Positions 1 to 5,969 of a stretch of DNA of 6,272 bases are shown piece by piece. Position numbers and translations under genes: made by a program. The DNA comes from Chloroflexota bacterium (GTDB lineage Bacteria > Chloroflexota > Anaerolineae > Aggregatilineales > Phototrophicaceae), in the NCBI GenBank assembly GCA_003242205.1, contig QGUR01000272.1:1-6272 (forward strand), written 5' to 3'. Within the stretch, counting starts at the first letter, position 1. Each line of letters opens with the position of its first letter. Under the pieces are notes generated by a model that did no database searches, was not told the origin of the DNA, and saw nothing but the letters and a program-made list of their open reading frames with translations.

Positions 1-1214
1 CATTTGCGAAAATAGGCTTGGGGTTTAGGCGGCACTTCCACATCTTCCGCCGGAGCCGCCTGCAACTCGCTCATGCCGGACATGCCAGTCATACCGCTCA
101 TGAGCGCATCGAGCGGGACAATCGTCGCGTCTTCCGGCGCGATGATCTCATCAATCTGGTCGAAGTCCCGGTACGTCTGCGTCAGGTTCAGGCTGAATCT
201 GGGCGCCGGGCCTTCCAGCCCCAAATCGCCTTCGCCGGCTTCGATCATGGCGTCCACCATCGGCTGCAGATTCCAGTTGAAAGTGACCTGCACGCTTCGC
301 GGCAGACGATCCTCCAGACCCACTGTCTGGAAGACCTCAAAGGTCACGCCCTGGAATATCTGCTGCATCATGCCGATCATCCGGTCCATTTCTTCGTCGG
401 TCAGCGTCTGGCCCTGCTCGGCCATCGCTTCTTCGAGCAGATCGCGCATGGCGGGATCGCCATAGACAGCGGTCATCAACGCCGCGTAGTCGATCACGGT
501 ATGGAAACTGGCGACCTCCGTGCCATCCGCAGCCGTGGTATCGTCAAGGCGCTCGACGGACACAAACTCACTGATGCGATCGAGATCGCTGAAGTGGGCC
601 GCGATTTCCGGATCCATCGGCTCAATGCCCATGGCATCGCTCATCGCCATCAGGCGCTCGAACAAGTCTTGCAGATCAAGCCCGTACCAGCCCGCCGGCA
701 GATTTTCCCCCTGCTGGCCGAGCGCGCCGCGCAGCGCATCGAAATTCAGATAGGCGACGCCATCAACCAGACGCAGTTCCAGCGGAATGGCCGCGGGAAG
801 CTGCCCATCCGACTGCGCCACCAGTTCGTCCGGCAGGGTAATCGTGACCAGCGCCTCGGCATTGACGCTCTGAAGCTGCGCCGCTATAAAGTCAAACGCG
901 GCTTCAGGGTCGGTCGACAGCGCCATCGCTTCTTCCTGAGACATGTGGATGCCGGATAAATCGCCCGAAATCGCGCCGGTTCCGGCCAGCGCAATGTTGA
1001 TGTCGCCCGGCAAATCAGGAATATTACTTATAGAGACGGCTCCGGTAATGTTGACGCCATAGGATGACAGACCGGCGAGATTTTCCTGTGCCTCAATCAG
1101 CAGCGCGCAATCCGCTTCATCCAAGTCGCCACATACCACATTGGCGCTCTGCGCCTGCAATCCTACCGTGCCGAACACTAACGCCAGTAGAATGAGAACC
1201 ATTGTTTTCCTCAT
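1..1214 (-). CDS. Secreted/periplasmic protein of unknown function, 3' end outside window
   Basis: The minus-strand frame is open from an ATG at 1214 to the window edge, giving 404 codons with no stop, so the C-terminus is missing. The start is supported by GGAGG (1226-1222) placed 7 nt upstream. The N-terminus is a clear Sec signal peptide: MRKT, a hydrophobic run to about residue 19, then a likely cleavage after LQA (residue 21). No lipobox cysteine is seen. The mature protein begins with two cysteines, C28 and C36, inside CGDLDEADC, which could form a disulfide. Around 149-184 the pattern DGVAYLNFDAL followed by LPAGWYGLDLQDL resembles LppX/LprG- or LolA-like lipid-carrier folds, where a strand is followed by a 'W-x-x-x-D' turn; this is inference only. 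The region 186-290 is rich in Met and acidic residues. Residues 371-384 repeat S/T-G-M, followed by an Ala/Pro tail. It is transcribed divergently from the GNAT gene. I do not recognise a specific family with certainty. Confidence 0.85.
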   Translation of the reverse strand, partial: MRKTMVLILLALVFGTVGLQAQSANVVCGDLDEADCALLIEAQENLAGLSSYGVNITGAVSISNIPDLPGDINIALAGTGAISGDLSGIHMSQEEAMALSTDPEAAFDFIAAQLQSVNAEALVTITLPDELVAQSDGQLPAAIPLELRLVDGVAYLNFDALRGALGQQGENLPAGWYGLDLQDLFERLMAMSDAMGIEPMDPEIAAHFSDLDRISEFVSVERLDDTTAADGTEVASFHTVIDYAALMTAVYGDPAMRDLLEEAMAEQGQTLTDEEMDRMIGMMQQIFQGVTFEVFQTVGLEDRLPRSVQVTFNWNLQPMVDAMIEAGEGDLGLEGPAPRFSLNLTQTYRDFDQIDEIIAPEDATIVPLDALMSGMTGMSGMSELQAAPAEDVEVPPKPQAYFRK

Positions 1215-1221
1215 ATACCTG

Positions 1222-1226
1222 CCTCC
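1222..1226 (-). promoter_or_regulatory. Ribosome binding site of the secreted-protein gene
   Basis: GGAGG on the minus strand lies 7 nt before the ATG at 1214. It is the strongest Shine-Dalgarno site in the window. It decides for this ATG over the next in-frame ATG at codon 5, which would also cut off the positively charged start of the signal peptide. Confidence 0.7.
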
Positions 1227-1295
1227 ATTCCCAAGCGAGACTACATACTTCGCCGGAATACTTACAACCATTCTAACAAGCCACTCATCGAAATG

Positions 1296-1310
1296 CATCA
1301 TGCCATGATG
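1296..1310. repeat. Perfect palindrome in the divergent intergenic region
   Basis: CATCATG-C-CATGATG consists of two perfect 7-bp inverted arms around one central base. It lies between two divergently transcribed genes, about 45 bp upstream of the GNAT -10 box and about 80 bp upstream of the secreted-protein start. This is a typical place and shape for a dimeric repressor or activator operator. No regulator gene is visible in the window, so the role is inferred from shape and position only. Confidence 0.4.
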
Positions 1311-1351
1311 GCCTTAATGTCATTCTCATCCGCCTGCCGGCGTTACAACCG

Positions 1352-1360
1352 TGCTATAGT
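1352..1360 (+). promoter_or_regulatory. Extended -10 promoter for a probably leaderless GNAT mRNA
   Basis: TGC-TATAGT matches the extended -10 form (TGn followed by TATAAT with one mismatch). It ends at 1360, and the GNAT ATG is at 1367. A start 6-7 nt after the -10 box would begin the transcript at or one base before the A of the ATG. No -35 box at normal spacing is evident, which is common for extended -10 promoters, and no Shine-Dalgarno sequence precedes the ATG. Both facts fit leaderless translation. Confidence 0.55.
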
Positions 1361-1366
1361 GTCAGC

Positions 1367-1897
1367 ATGAACGACCTGCCACTGGCCTTACACCCGCCGA
1401 ACCCATTGATCTTCCTGCGCCCGGTCAGCATGGACGACGTCGATGATCTGTTGCGCCATTGCTGGCCAGACCGGACGCGCCCTGAAGTGACGCGGCTGGT
1501 CGCGCGGGCCGAACGGATCGCCGCGCAGGGTTACGGCCTCGGCGTGGTCGCGCTTGAGGCCGAGGGCGTGATCGGTTACGGGCAGTGTACCAACTGGCCG
1601 CGCTGCGCCGAGATCAGCGATCTGGCCGTATGGGAACCGAAGCGGTGTCAGGGGATTGGCACGGCGATCATCCAGTATCTCACGCAACTGGCGCATCAGT
1701 GGGGCGCGCGGGAAGTCGAACTAGGGGTAGCGCTCGATAACCAGCGGGCGCTGGCGCTGTACCGCCGGCTTGGTTTCCGCGATCAGCGTCAGGCCCACGT
1801 TGATCTGAACGGCGTTCGAACCGCCGTGCTCTATCTGCGGCTTGCGTTGGCGGGCAGCGCTTCCGGGGCAGTGGGCCGGAACGCCGAGCGATGGTAA
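1367..1897 (+). CDS. GNAT-family N-acetyltransferase
   Basis: A 176-aa protein with the Gcn5-related acetyltransferase fold, which moves the acetyl group of acetyl-CoA to an amine. Motif A is at residues 82-103: strand EISDLAVWE, then the pyrophosphate-binding loop R93-CQ-G96-I-G98-TA (the Q/R-x-x-G-x-G/A signature), then a helix. Motif B follows at 116-137 as VELGVALDN, RALALYRRLGF, including N125 and the family's usual Tyr near 132. The N-terminal 'IFLRPVSMDDVDDLL' is the typical first strand and helix. The length is normal for a single-domain GNAT, with a short Ala/Gly-rich tail after about 160. Substrate cannot be told from sequence: RimI-like protein acetylation and small-molecule acetylation are both possible. 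The start is chosen for the N-terminal family match and the -10 box 7 nt upstream. It is followed 43 nt later by the epimerase gene on the same strand. Confidence 0.9.
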   Translation: MNDLPLALHPPNPLIFLRPVSMDDVDDLLRHCWPDRTRPEVTRLVARAERIAAQGYGLGVVALEAEGVIGYGQCTNWPRCAEISDLAVWEPKRCQGIGTAIIQYLTQLAHQWGAREVELGVALDNQRALALYRRLGFRDQRQAHVDLNGVRTAVLYLRLALAGSASGAVGRNAERW

Positions 1898-1940
1898 GAT
1901 TGCACGTGCCAGAGTTTCGTATGAAAGCAGTTGCCAGCCT

Positions 1941-2507
1941 ATGACTCAGATGAACGATACCCTCCCGTCACCGGCCCAGCCATCGGAGATCATTCACGGC
2001 GTTTATACCGTGCCCATTCGCGCTTTTGAGGATTCGCGCGGGCGGTTCATGGAAACGTTCCGGCTGGAGTGGTTTCCTCATGTCAACTGGAGCCGCCTCC
2101 AGTCCAACCGTTCTGAAAGCAAGGCGGGCGTCCTGCGCGGCCTGCACTATCATTTGCGGCAGGTGGATTACTGGACAGTGCCTTCGGGGCTGGTGCGCGT
2201 GGGACTGGCAGACCTGCGACCTTCTTCGCCCACTTACAAAGCAACGCAGGTGCTTGAGATCGGCAACGGGACGGAAATCGGCCTCTTCATCCCGACCGGC
2301 GTCGCGCATGGCTTCGTCGCCCTGACGGACGCGACGCTCGTATACATCGTCAACCAGTATTACGACAACGGCGCGGATGAAAACGGCGTTGCCTGGGACG
2401 ACCCCGATCTGGGCATCGACTGGGGGATTGTCGCGCCAGAGCTATCCCCGCGCGACCAGAACCATCCACGACTGCGCGACATTCCGCGTTACCGGCTGCC
2501 CACGTAG
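1941..2507 (+). CDS. dTDP-4-dehydrorhamnose 3,5-epimerase-family (RmlC-like) cupin protein
   Basis: A 188-aa protein matching the RmlC cupin family along its whole length: 'FEDSRGRFMETF' (29-40), 'QSNRSESKAGVLRGLHYH' (54-71) with the catalytic base His69, 'ADLRPSSPTY' (90-99), 'FIPTGVAHGFVAL' (116-128), the Tyr pair at 140-141, and 'WDDPDLGIDW' (152-161) with the Asp of the His-Asp dyad. True RmlC epimerises C3 and C5 of dTDP-4-keto-6-deoxyglucose in dTDP-L-rhamnose synthesis. Here the segment at 74-90 departs from the usual G-K-L-V-R-V-x-x-G-x-V-x-D pattern: the active-site Lys position is Asp or Tyr, and the first Asp of the strand is Val. The reaction may therefore differ, for example a single-position epimerase or another dTDP- or NDP-sugar. 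No rmlA, rmlB or rmlD is adjacent. The start is the ATG at 1941, with 1950 as alternative; neither has a good SD. An ATG at 1842 in the same frame lies inside the GNAT gene and is disfavoured. A possible extended -10 (TGG-TAAGAT, 1892-1900) overlaps the GNAT stop codon; otherwise the gene is read from the GNAT promoter. Confidence 0.85.
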   Translation: MTQMNDTLPSPAQPSEIIHGVYTVPIRAFEDSRGRFMETFRLEWFPHVNWSRLQSNRSESKAGVLRGLHYHLRQVDYWTVPSGLVRVGLADLRPSSPTYKATQVLEIGNGTEIGLFIPTGVAHGFVALTDATLVYIVNQYYDNGADENGVAWDDPDLGIDWGIVAPELSPRDQNHPRLRDIPRYRLPT

Positions 2508-2517
2508 GACAGCGACT

Positions 2518-2540
2518 GCCCTTCGGCTTGCGCGCCGGGC
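2518..2540. terminator. Possible weak hairpin between convergent genes
   Basis: CGGC (2524-2527) pairs with GCCG (2534-2537) around a 6-nt loop. GCC (2518-2520) can pair with GGC (2538-2540) across a 3-nt bulge. It fills the short gap between the stops of the epimerase gene and the 647-aa gene, where a bidirectional terminator is expected. Neither strand has a proper T-run directly after it, so this is a weak candidate. Confidence 0.2.
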
Positions 2541-4484
2541 CTATTCTTCGCCCGCCTCTTCTTTTTCCTGACTACCGCTCAGATAGCCGGCCAGCCATTT
2601 GAGCGTATCGACCGCGCTGTGCGGCTGCTGCTCGCCGGTCATCAGCAGGCGGTCGATGTCGTCCCCGCGCCGACGGAGGCTGGCCTTGCTGCGGTTGTCC
2701 CCCATCGAGGCGATCAACTGCGCCAGCTCCTTGAAGTTGTTGGCCATGATTTGCTGTTCGTGTGGCGTCAGCTCGTCGGATCGCGCCTCCAGCTCCGCGC
2801 GCAGGGTTGTCAGGTCGAACGGGGCCACCCGCTTTGGCGACGGATCAAACGCCTCGCTCAACGCCTGAATAATGTTGTAGGCGATGCCAACATCCTCGGC
2901 GAACTGCTGGAGCGTACGCTTGCCAACCAGCTTGCGGAAAGCGAGCACGGTCTGGACGATGGTACGCAATTCTTCCAGCGGCCGCTTGCCGTCCATCGCT
3001 TTGTCCAGCCGCTGCAAGCGGCCGAGCGATGCGCCATGCGCATATCCGCGCCACCATGTCAGGAGATACTGGCGCGTCGGCGCGTGCCAGTGCGTTTCAT
3101 TGACCAGCCGGATGAGATGTTCGACCAGCGTCGCTTCGTCCTCGGTCGCTTCCAGATCGGCGGTCATGCGCCGGACGACGATACGCAGGATAGTCTCGTC
3201 CTTAGTCTCGCTGCCGATAGCGAGCAGTTGCCACAGCACTTCCTGCGGTATGGCAAGGCCGGGATAGTGCTGAAGCATGCGCGTTAGCTGCAGGATGATA
3301 GGCATCGCGCTCCGACGCCATTCGGCAGCCACCAACAGGCGCACGTAGAGATCGAGCGCGATCTGAGGCGTGGCGTCGCCCGATGCCATCAGTTGGGCCA
3401 CCAGCGCGACGACATCGTCTTCCGGTCGCCCGCTGCGATGCAGCGCCGTGCTGATCAGTTTGACGAAGTTATCGCGGGAGGCAAGCTGGTGCGCCAGCGA
3501 GTAAAAAACGTCGTCGCGGCGGTCACGCAGCGCCAGCGTCAGCAGAGTCTGGATCGGCCCCTCGTCCAGCCATTCAACGCCGCCGTTGAGCCATGCTTTC
3601 AGGATCTGTTCCGGCGAGAGGGATGGCGGAACGCTGACCGCCTGAGGATTGGCCAGCCCGGCCCACACCTGCTCGACCGCTGCCGAGGTAAACAGCGAAC
3701 CTTTTCGCGCCTGCGCCGCGCGGGCCAGCACCAGCAGAAACGCCTCGTAGCCGAGCTTCTGGAGCGTTTGCATGACATCGCCTTCGTAGTCACGCAGCAG
3801 GCGGCCCAGATTGCTGACCTCGGCCATCGCGTCGATGAACTGCGAATCGTTCAGCAGGATTTCAAGCACGGCCGGGTCGCGGCGCACGGCGATGGGAATG
3901 AGCAAACGCCCCAACTCGCCGTCCTGCCGGGCGCGTTCGGCGGCAGCCAGCAGGCCATAATGCACGATTTCGCCCAGTTCGTAAGCGGCAGGCTCGCGCG
4001 CGACCAACCGCAGCCAGTTGCTGGCGGTTTCGCTGTCGCCGTCGGTGATGGCGACCTGCAGCGCGCACAACGCCGCCACCTTCAGCCGTTCCAGCCAGCG
4101 CTCGTCCACGCCTTCATTCATACGCGCCCGAATGAGCGCGTAGACACTGTCCGGCTCGGTCATCAGCGCGTCGTTCAGGCGATCGTAGAGGGCCGCGTCG
4201 ACAAACGGATACTCGTCCATGATCCGCGTGATCAGCACCGCCGCCTCGGCCTCGCGCGATTGCAGGGCATAGTCCAGCAACTGCTCGGCATAGCGCAGCA
4301 GCAGCTCACCTTCGGGGCGATTCGGGTCGCGCAGCACCGCCATCAACGAGGCCGGCGGCAGCATCTCGCCCGCCAGAATGCGCGTATCGAGCATCTGGCG
4401 TTCGTTCTCGGCAACGAGAACCTCATTGCTCAGCCCATTGTTGGAAAGTTCATTCCGTATTGTCGGGTTCTGATCCGAGGCCAT
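2541..4484 (-). CDS. Large all-helical protein of unknown function
   Basis: A 647-aa soluble protein that I do not recognise. It has no signal peptide or membrane segment. The composition (Leu, Ala, Arg, Glu) and spacing of hydrophobic residues predict almost continuous alpha helices, as in HEAT/TPR-like solenoids, from about residue 40 to 460. A distinct C-terminal part begins around 465 with aromatic-rich 'LLTWWRGYAHG'. At about 523-546 the segment TLQQFAEDVGIAYNIIQAL fits a helix-turn-helix pattern (Ala in helix 1, Gly in the turn, Ile/Leu in helix 2). The last 10 residues are strongly acidic (Glu/Lys). The ATG at 4484 is supported by GAGAGG (4499-4494) 9 nt upstream. It lies 124 bp downstream of recO on the same strand and converges with the epimerase gene. 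DNA binding or scaffold roles are guesses. Confidence 0.85.
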   Translation of the reverse strand: MASDQNPTIRNELSNNGLSNEVLVAENERQMLDTRILAGEMLPPASLMAVLRDPNRPEGELLLRYAEQLLDYALQSREAEAAVLITRIMDEYPFVDAALYDRLNDALMTEPDSVYALIRARMNEGVDERWLERLKVAALCALQVAITDGDSETASNWLRLVAREPAAYELGEIVHYGLLAAAERARQDGELGRLLIPIAVRRDPAVLEILLNDSQFIDAMAEVSNLGRLLRDYEGDVMQTLQKLGYEAFLLVLARAAQARKGSLFTSAAVEQVWAGLANPQAVSVPPSLSPEQILKAWLNGGVEWLDEGPIQTLLTLALRDRRDDVFYSLAHQLASRDNFVKLISTALHRSGRPEDDVVALVAQLMASGDATPQIALDLYVRLLVAAEWRRSAMPIILQLTRMLQHYPGLAIPQEVLWQLLAIGSETKDETILRIVVRRMTADLEATEDEATLVEHLIRLVNETHWHAPTRQYLLTWWRGYAHGASLGRLQRLDKAMDGKRPLEELRTIVQTVLAFRKLVGKRTLQQFAEDVGIAYNIIQALSEAFDPSPKRVAPFDLTTLRAELEARSDELTPHEQQIMANNFKELAQLIASMGDNRSKASLRRRGDDIDRLLMTGEQQPHSAVDTLKWLAGYLSGSQEKEEAGEE

Positions 4485-4493
4485 CGCTTTTAT

Positions 4494-4499
4494 CCTCTC
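4494..4499 (-). promoter_or_regulatory. Ribosome binding site of the 647-aa gene
   Basis: GAGAGG on the minus strand, 9 nt before the ATG at 4484. It supports that start and lies only 5 nt after a small inverted repeat (4505-4520) in the presumed leader. Confidence 0.6.
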
Positions 4500-4504
4500 A
4501 AACA

Positions 4505-4520
4505 GACAGTCCGGCCTGTC
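4505..4520 (-). repeat. Small hairpin in the leader of the 647-aa gene
   Basis: Minus-strand GACAG-GCCGGA-CTGTC has 5-bp perfect arms with a 6-nt loop. It lies just upstream of the Shine-Dalgarno site and downstream of a possible -10 box, so it would be in the 5'-UTR. There is no T-run after it, which argues against a terminator. A stem this short can arise by chance. Confidence 0.3.
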
Positions 4521-4529
4521 GGTTGCGTC

Positions 4530-4538
4530 TTCATATCA
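4530..4538 (-). promoter_or_regulatory. Possible extended -10 promoter for the 647-aa gene
   Basis: On the minus strand TGA-TATGAA fits an extended -10 box with two mismatches to TATAAT. Transcription would start near 4523 and give a leader of about 39 nt with the hairpin and the SD site. No good -35 is visible. The AT-rich stretch 4530-4565 stands out from the GC-rich surroundings and includes a CACAGA direct repeat (4537-4542 and 4555-4560, 18 bp apart). Confidence 0.3.
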
Positions 4539-4572
4539 CAGACATTTGCAATTACACAGATTTGGGAAGACG

Positions 4573-4588
4573 CTGCGAGCCGGCGCAG
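4573..4588 (-). terminator. Weak hairpin after recO
   Basis: CTGCG (4573-4577) pairs with CGCAG (4584-4588) around a 6-nt GC-rich loop, 20 nt downstream of the recO stop. What follows on the minus strand is only CGTCTTCCC, not a T-run. At best this is a leaky terminator or 3'-end stabiliser for the cdd–recO transcript. Confidence 0.25.
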
Positions 4589-4608
4589 TGGCGGCCCGAA
4601 ACGGCGCG

Positions 4609-5376
4609 CTATGTTTCCTGGCGCAGCCGGCGAATAAAATCGACGCTTTCCAGCCGGCGCTCCAGCAGGAAAGTAATATACCCCAGTAAAATACGCTCTG
4701 CATCCTCATGCAGGTTCGATGCCACTTTCAGCGATCTCACCTTGCTGAACGGGCTGCGCTGCATATGGCGCAGCAGCTTGAGCGTAACCATGGGCAAGTC
4801 GATCAACTGGCCCGTTCGGACGGCGTGGCGAACGCAGATGACGCCGCCTTCGACATAGCTGAAATACTGGTCTTCGGGCATGACCGGCTCGCGCCCGATC
4901 ACGCATTCGTTCAGTTCCGGCTGAAAGCCGGCCAGCCCCAGCAGGTGAATTTCAAAATAGCGGATCACCAGCCGGAGGTCATCTTCTTCACACAGACGCT
5001 GCAGCGTGCTGTCGAGCAGGTTGTAAAGATGCCGCTGATCTTCATCCTCCGATCCGGTGAAGCGATCAACCAGTTCGGCGGCATAGCTGGCATAAGCCCC
5101 GCGCTGCAAGTCGTCGCGCAGCGCCAGAAATGGCTCGACCATCTCGGCCTGCGACAGAATACCGAAGTCACGACCGCGATGAATCAGCATGTCGACGCGA
5201 GTAAACAGCTCGACATGGCCGGCCTTGGTGCTGGTCGGTTTGCGCGCGCCCTTGGCGATAACGTCGATTTTTCCATGTTTGGGCGTGAAAACAGTTAGCA
5301 GCCGGTCCGCTTCGTTGAAATCTCGGCGCTTGAGGATGATGGCGTCGGTACGAAACGCGCGTTCCGTTCGTGCCAC
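4609..5376 (-). CDS. recO: DNA repair protein RecO
   Basis: A 255-aa cytosolic protein of normal RecO length. RecO works with RecR and RecF to load RecA on SSB-coated single-stranded DNA and to anneal strands in recombinational gap repair. The N-terminal OB fold (about 1-80) has the family pattern: 'RTDAIILKRRDFNEADRLLTVFT', then 'GKIDVIAKGARKP', then 'LSQAEMVEPF'. The helical C-terminal domain follows, with 'YAAELVDRFT', 'RYFEIHLLGLAGFQPEL' and the final 'LLGYITFLLERRLESVDFIRRL'. The zinc-site region is incomplete: C158 is followed by Gly161 where the second Cys of the first CxxC is expected, and the second pair reads C181-V-R-H184. The start is GTG (5376-5374), 4 nt after the cdd stop. GAGAG about 9 nt upstream, inside the end of cdd, can serve as SD, so translation is probably coupled to cdd. 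Confidence 0.95.
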   Translation of the reverse strand: MARTERAFRTDAIILKRRDFNEADRLLTVFTPKHGKIDVIAKGARKPTSTKAGHVELFTRVDMLIHRGRDFGILSQAEMVEPFLALRDDLQRGAYASYAAELVDRFTGSEDEDQRHLYNLLDSTLQRLCEEDDLRLVIRYFEIHLLGLAGFQPELNECVIGREPVMPEDQYFSYVEGGVICVRHAVRTGQLIDLPMVTLKLLRHMQRSPFSKVRSLKVASNLHEDAERILLGYITFLLERRLESVDFIRRLRQET

Positions 5377-5380
5377 GAGG

Positions 5381-5782
5381 TTACGCTCTCAGACTCCCCG
5401 AGTTGAATCCATGCGGCAGCAGCGCGTCAATGGTGGTATCGAGGTGCAGGACACCTTCCAGATCGGCCAGAATGACGCGAACGCCGGGCGCGAGTTCGTG
5501 CAGCATCTGGCGACACATGCCGCAGGGCGATCCGCCATCGCGCGTGACCACGGCAATCGCCACAAAGTCGCGCTGGCCTTCGCTGACGGCCTTGGCCAGC
5601 GCCGTACGCTCCGCGCAGATCGTCACCGGGTAGGCGGCATTCTCGATGTTACAGCCACCGTAAACCGATCCATCCGTGGCCAAAAGCGCCGCGCCTACCA
5701 CGTAGTTCGAATAGGGAGCATAGGCGAAACGGCTCGCGGTGATTGCCGCTTCGATCAGGCTTTTCATTTGTTCTTCGGTCAC
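5381..5782 (-). CDS. cdd: Cytidine deaminase
   Basis: A 133-aa enzyme of the short, tetrameric Bacillus-type class, which hydrolyses cytidine and deoxycytidine to uridine and deoxyuridine plus ammonia in pyrimidine salvage. All catalytic features are present: C56-A-E58 in 'VTICAERTALAKAVSEG' (zinc ligand and proton-shuttle Glu) and P86-C87-G-M-C90 in 'SPCGMCRQ' (two more zinc ligands). Substrate-binding 'GCNIENAAY' lies at 43-51 and 'YAPYSNYVVGAALL' at 21-34. The zinc is bound by three cysteines, as in B. subtilis, not His plus two Cys as in E. coli. The start is assigned to GTG at 5782, with AAGG about 10 nt upstream. An ATG at 5767 (codon 6) is a real alternative, as family N-termini fall between the two. 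It heads a tight pair with recO and lies downstream of the HlyC/CorC gene. Confidence 0.95.
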   Translation of the reverse strand: MTEEQMKSLIEAAITASRFAYAPYSNYVVGAALLATDGSVYGGCNIENAAYPVTICAERTALAKAVSEGQRDFVAIAVVTRDGGSPCGMCRQMLHELAPGVRVILADLEGVLHLDTTIDALLPHGFNSGSLRA

Positions 5783-5835
5783 GGGAAGCAGACCTTTGTT
5801 CCGCCAATGATCGTTCAGAAGGTCACAAGAGGGCC

Positions 5836-5841
5836 ATTATA
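5836..5841 (-). promoter_or_regulatory. -10 box upstream of cdd
   Basis: A perfect TATAAT on the minus strand, in the sequence TTGCGCTATAATGG. A transcript starting near 5829 would have a leader of about 47 nt before the GTG of cdd. The -35 position (about 5859-5864) has no good match and lies in the loop of an inverted repeat (5848-5871), so an activator or repressor may act here. Confidence 0.55.
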
Positions 5842-5847
5842 GCGCAA

Positions 5848-5871
5848 TCCGGGTTGAAACAGGAGCCCGGA
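5848..5871. repeat. Inverted repeat overlapping the cdd promoter
   Basis: TCCGGG (5848-5853) and CCCGGA (5866-5871) are perfect 6-bp inverted arms separated by 12 bp, centred about 20 bp upstream of the cdd -10 box. The 18-bp centre-to-centre spacing of the arms is close to two helical turns, which suits a dimeric operator. As RNA from the HlyC/CorC gene it could also form a hairpin, but no T-run follows. Confidence 0.4.
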
Positions 5872-5969
5872 GTAAAGCGACGCACGGTGACAGGCGCGCG
5901 AAGCCACACCGCCAGCATAGACGCAGGTTCGCTTTTTCGGATTATGCCCCACCATCCCGGCGGCGTGGC

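Noticed and set aside
18..959. Long plus-strand open frame (313 codons)
   Set aside because: It is antisense to the secreted-protein gene, which has a strong SD, a signal peptide and family-like patterns. The plus-strand product is rich in His, Arg and Gln, typical of a shadow frame in GC-rich DNA.
1842..1940. Upstream ATG giving a 33-residue longer epimerase
   Set aside because: The extension overlaps the end of the GNAT gene, has no SD, and its sequence does not resemble RmlC N-termini, which begin close to residue 15 of the shorter form.
3393..4637. Plus-strand open frame of 414 codons antisense to the 647-aa gene
   Set aside because: Its product is Arg/Gln/His-rich without any recognisable domain, and it runs across the intergenic region into recO. 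The opposite frame has an SD site and a normal helical protein composition.
4708..5842. Plus-strand frames antisense to recO and cdd
   Set aside because: RecO and Cdd are clear family members on the minus strand; these plus-strand frames have no family resemblance.
5873..5969. tRNA or other structured RNA in the gap between the HlyC/CorC gene and cdd
   Set aside because: A GGTTCGC string looked like a T-loop at first, but no acceptor stem, anticodon arm or consistent cloverleaf can be formed on either strand.
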